7,926 nucleotides of DNA, from contig CAYFVR010000230.1 in assembly GCA_964346545.1 (NCBI GenBank), positions 1-7,926 of the forward strand, given 5' to 3'. Position 1 is the first letter of the stretch. Each line of letters opens with the position of its first letter. The notes beneath the pieces are model-generated. The model saw nothing but the letters and a program-made list of their open reading frames with translations. It did not search any database and was not told the origin of the DNA. This document shows positions 7,464-7,926 of the stretch, piece by piece. Both the position numbers and the translations under genes were made by a program. The stretch comes from CAYFVR01 sp964346545. Lineage in GTDB: Bacteria; Desulfobacterota; Desulfobacteria; Desulfobacterales; Desulfococcaceae.

Positions 7464-7926
7464 ATGGACTGTCCGAAATGCGGATTCTCCCATCCGGATC
7501 AGCATACGGAATGTTTTCGCTGCGGAATCATTTTTGATAAATTCAAGGGCGAGCCGGTGGTGCTCTCCGGCGGGGAGGCTGGGGCCGCGACGGTGGATTC
7601 TCCGCCCTTTGGGGAAGAGATCGACGAAACGGAATCCGACGGCGGATGGCCCGCCTTTATTCTGGAGCTGATGTTGACCCCCAAGCAGGGGGAAAACATC
7701 ATCAACTTCGGCCTTCGGGGGATTCTGCTGCTGGCGCTGACCGTGTGGGGGCTCTATTTCATCGTCTCCCCGCTGGATTACGACGTCATCGGCGGCTCGT
7801 TTCTGCACAACGTCAATCTGCCGTTCCACGAGGCGGGCCACGTGGTCTTCCGGCCCTTTGGCGCATGGATCACCTCCCTGGGCGGAACCCTTGGACAGCT
7901 TCTCATGCCGCTGATCTGCATGGGCG
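7464..7926 (+). CDS. zinc-ribbon membrane protein with HEAGH motif, putative metallopeptidase (3' partial)
   Basis: Only the first 154 residues are in the window and the frame is open at the edge. The N-terminus has two CxxC pairs, C3/C6 and C17/C20 (MDCPKCG...CFRCGIIF), typical of a small zinc ribbon. An acidic, low-complexity linker follows (about 30-60), then a hydrophobic helix at about 83-101 (FGLRGILLLALTVWGLYFIV), probably membrane-spanning. Next comes NLPFHEAGHVVFRPFG with HEAGH at 122-126, then LGGTLGQLLMPLI (139-151), a second hydrophobic segment. HExxH next to a membrane helix is the zinc-binding signature of integral membrane metallopeptidases such as the M50/site-2 protease group, but the second-ligand motif would lie beyond the window. 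I recall similar proteins only as hypotheticals in Proteobacteria. The gene diverges from recC by 131 bp, which implies no functional link to RecBCD. Substrate and role are unknown. Confidence 0.85.
   Translation, partial: MDCPKCGFSHPDQHTECFRCGIIFDKFKGEPVVLSGGEAGAATVDSPPFGEEIDETESDGGWPAFILELMLTPKQGENIINFGLRGILLLALTVWGLYFIVSPLDYDVIGGSFLHNVNLPFHEAGHVVFRPFGAWITSLGGTLGQLLMPLICMG

Noticed and set aside
7333..7465. Upstream extension of the downstream recC frame to about 7465
   Set aside because: This frame upstream of the gap gives no RecC-like sequence. The true N-terminus MTLFHLHTGNRMEIL is in another frame starting at 7332; the extension is an artefact of the N run.
7368..7841. 157-codon minus-strand open frame over the zinc-ribbon gene
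   Set aside because: It overlaps the plus-strand gene, which has a good ribosome binding site, CxxC pairs and a HEAGH motif; the antisense translation has no features.

Overview
The window is a high-GC bacterial segment dominated by the two large subunits of the RecBCD helicase-nuclease, encoded in the order recC then recB on the minus strand. The start of a third gene, a zinc-ribbon membrane protein, reads off the right edge on the plus strand. The G+C-rich codon usage, the CxxC zinc-ribbon protein carrying a membrane HEAGH motif, and a C6/G6 intergenic palindrome suggest a Desulfobacterota (deltaproteobacterial) genome. That placement is inferred from style and rests on no marker gene. The 100-base run of N shows a draft scaffold.

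Layout from left to right: a C6/G6 inverted repeat (27-55) sits at the 3' end of recB. recB (42-3734, minus) is complete through the helicase and nuclease domains, but its last ~20 codons look frameshifted; the probable native stop is the TAA at 62-64. A 140-bp spacer between recC and recB holds a strong 11-bp hairpin. recC (3875-7332, minus) is interrupted by the N gap at 6222-6321, and its two halves are in different frames because the gap length is a placeholder. A 131-bp divergent intergenic region follows. The zinc-ribbon/HEAGH membrane protein gene (7464 to the edge) is truncated by the window.

RecB supplies the 3'-5' SF1A helicase and the single nuclease domain. RecC is the catalytically dead, helicase-like scaffold that splits the duplex and reads Chi. 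Together with RecD they process double-strand breaks for RecA loading. recD is not in view; it could lie beyond the left edge or elsewhere. No gene separates recC from recB, unlike E. coli, where ptrA lies between them. I see no mobile element, CRISPR array, RNA gene or defence island. The long plus-strand open frames opposite recB and recC are shadows of GC-rich coding sequence. I did not find a new system; the most useful observations are the recB 3' frameshift, the hairpin between recC and recB, the RecC substitutions at reported Chi-contact positions, and the uncharacterised HEAGH protein.
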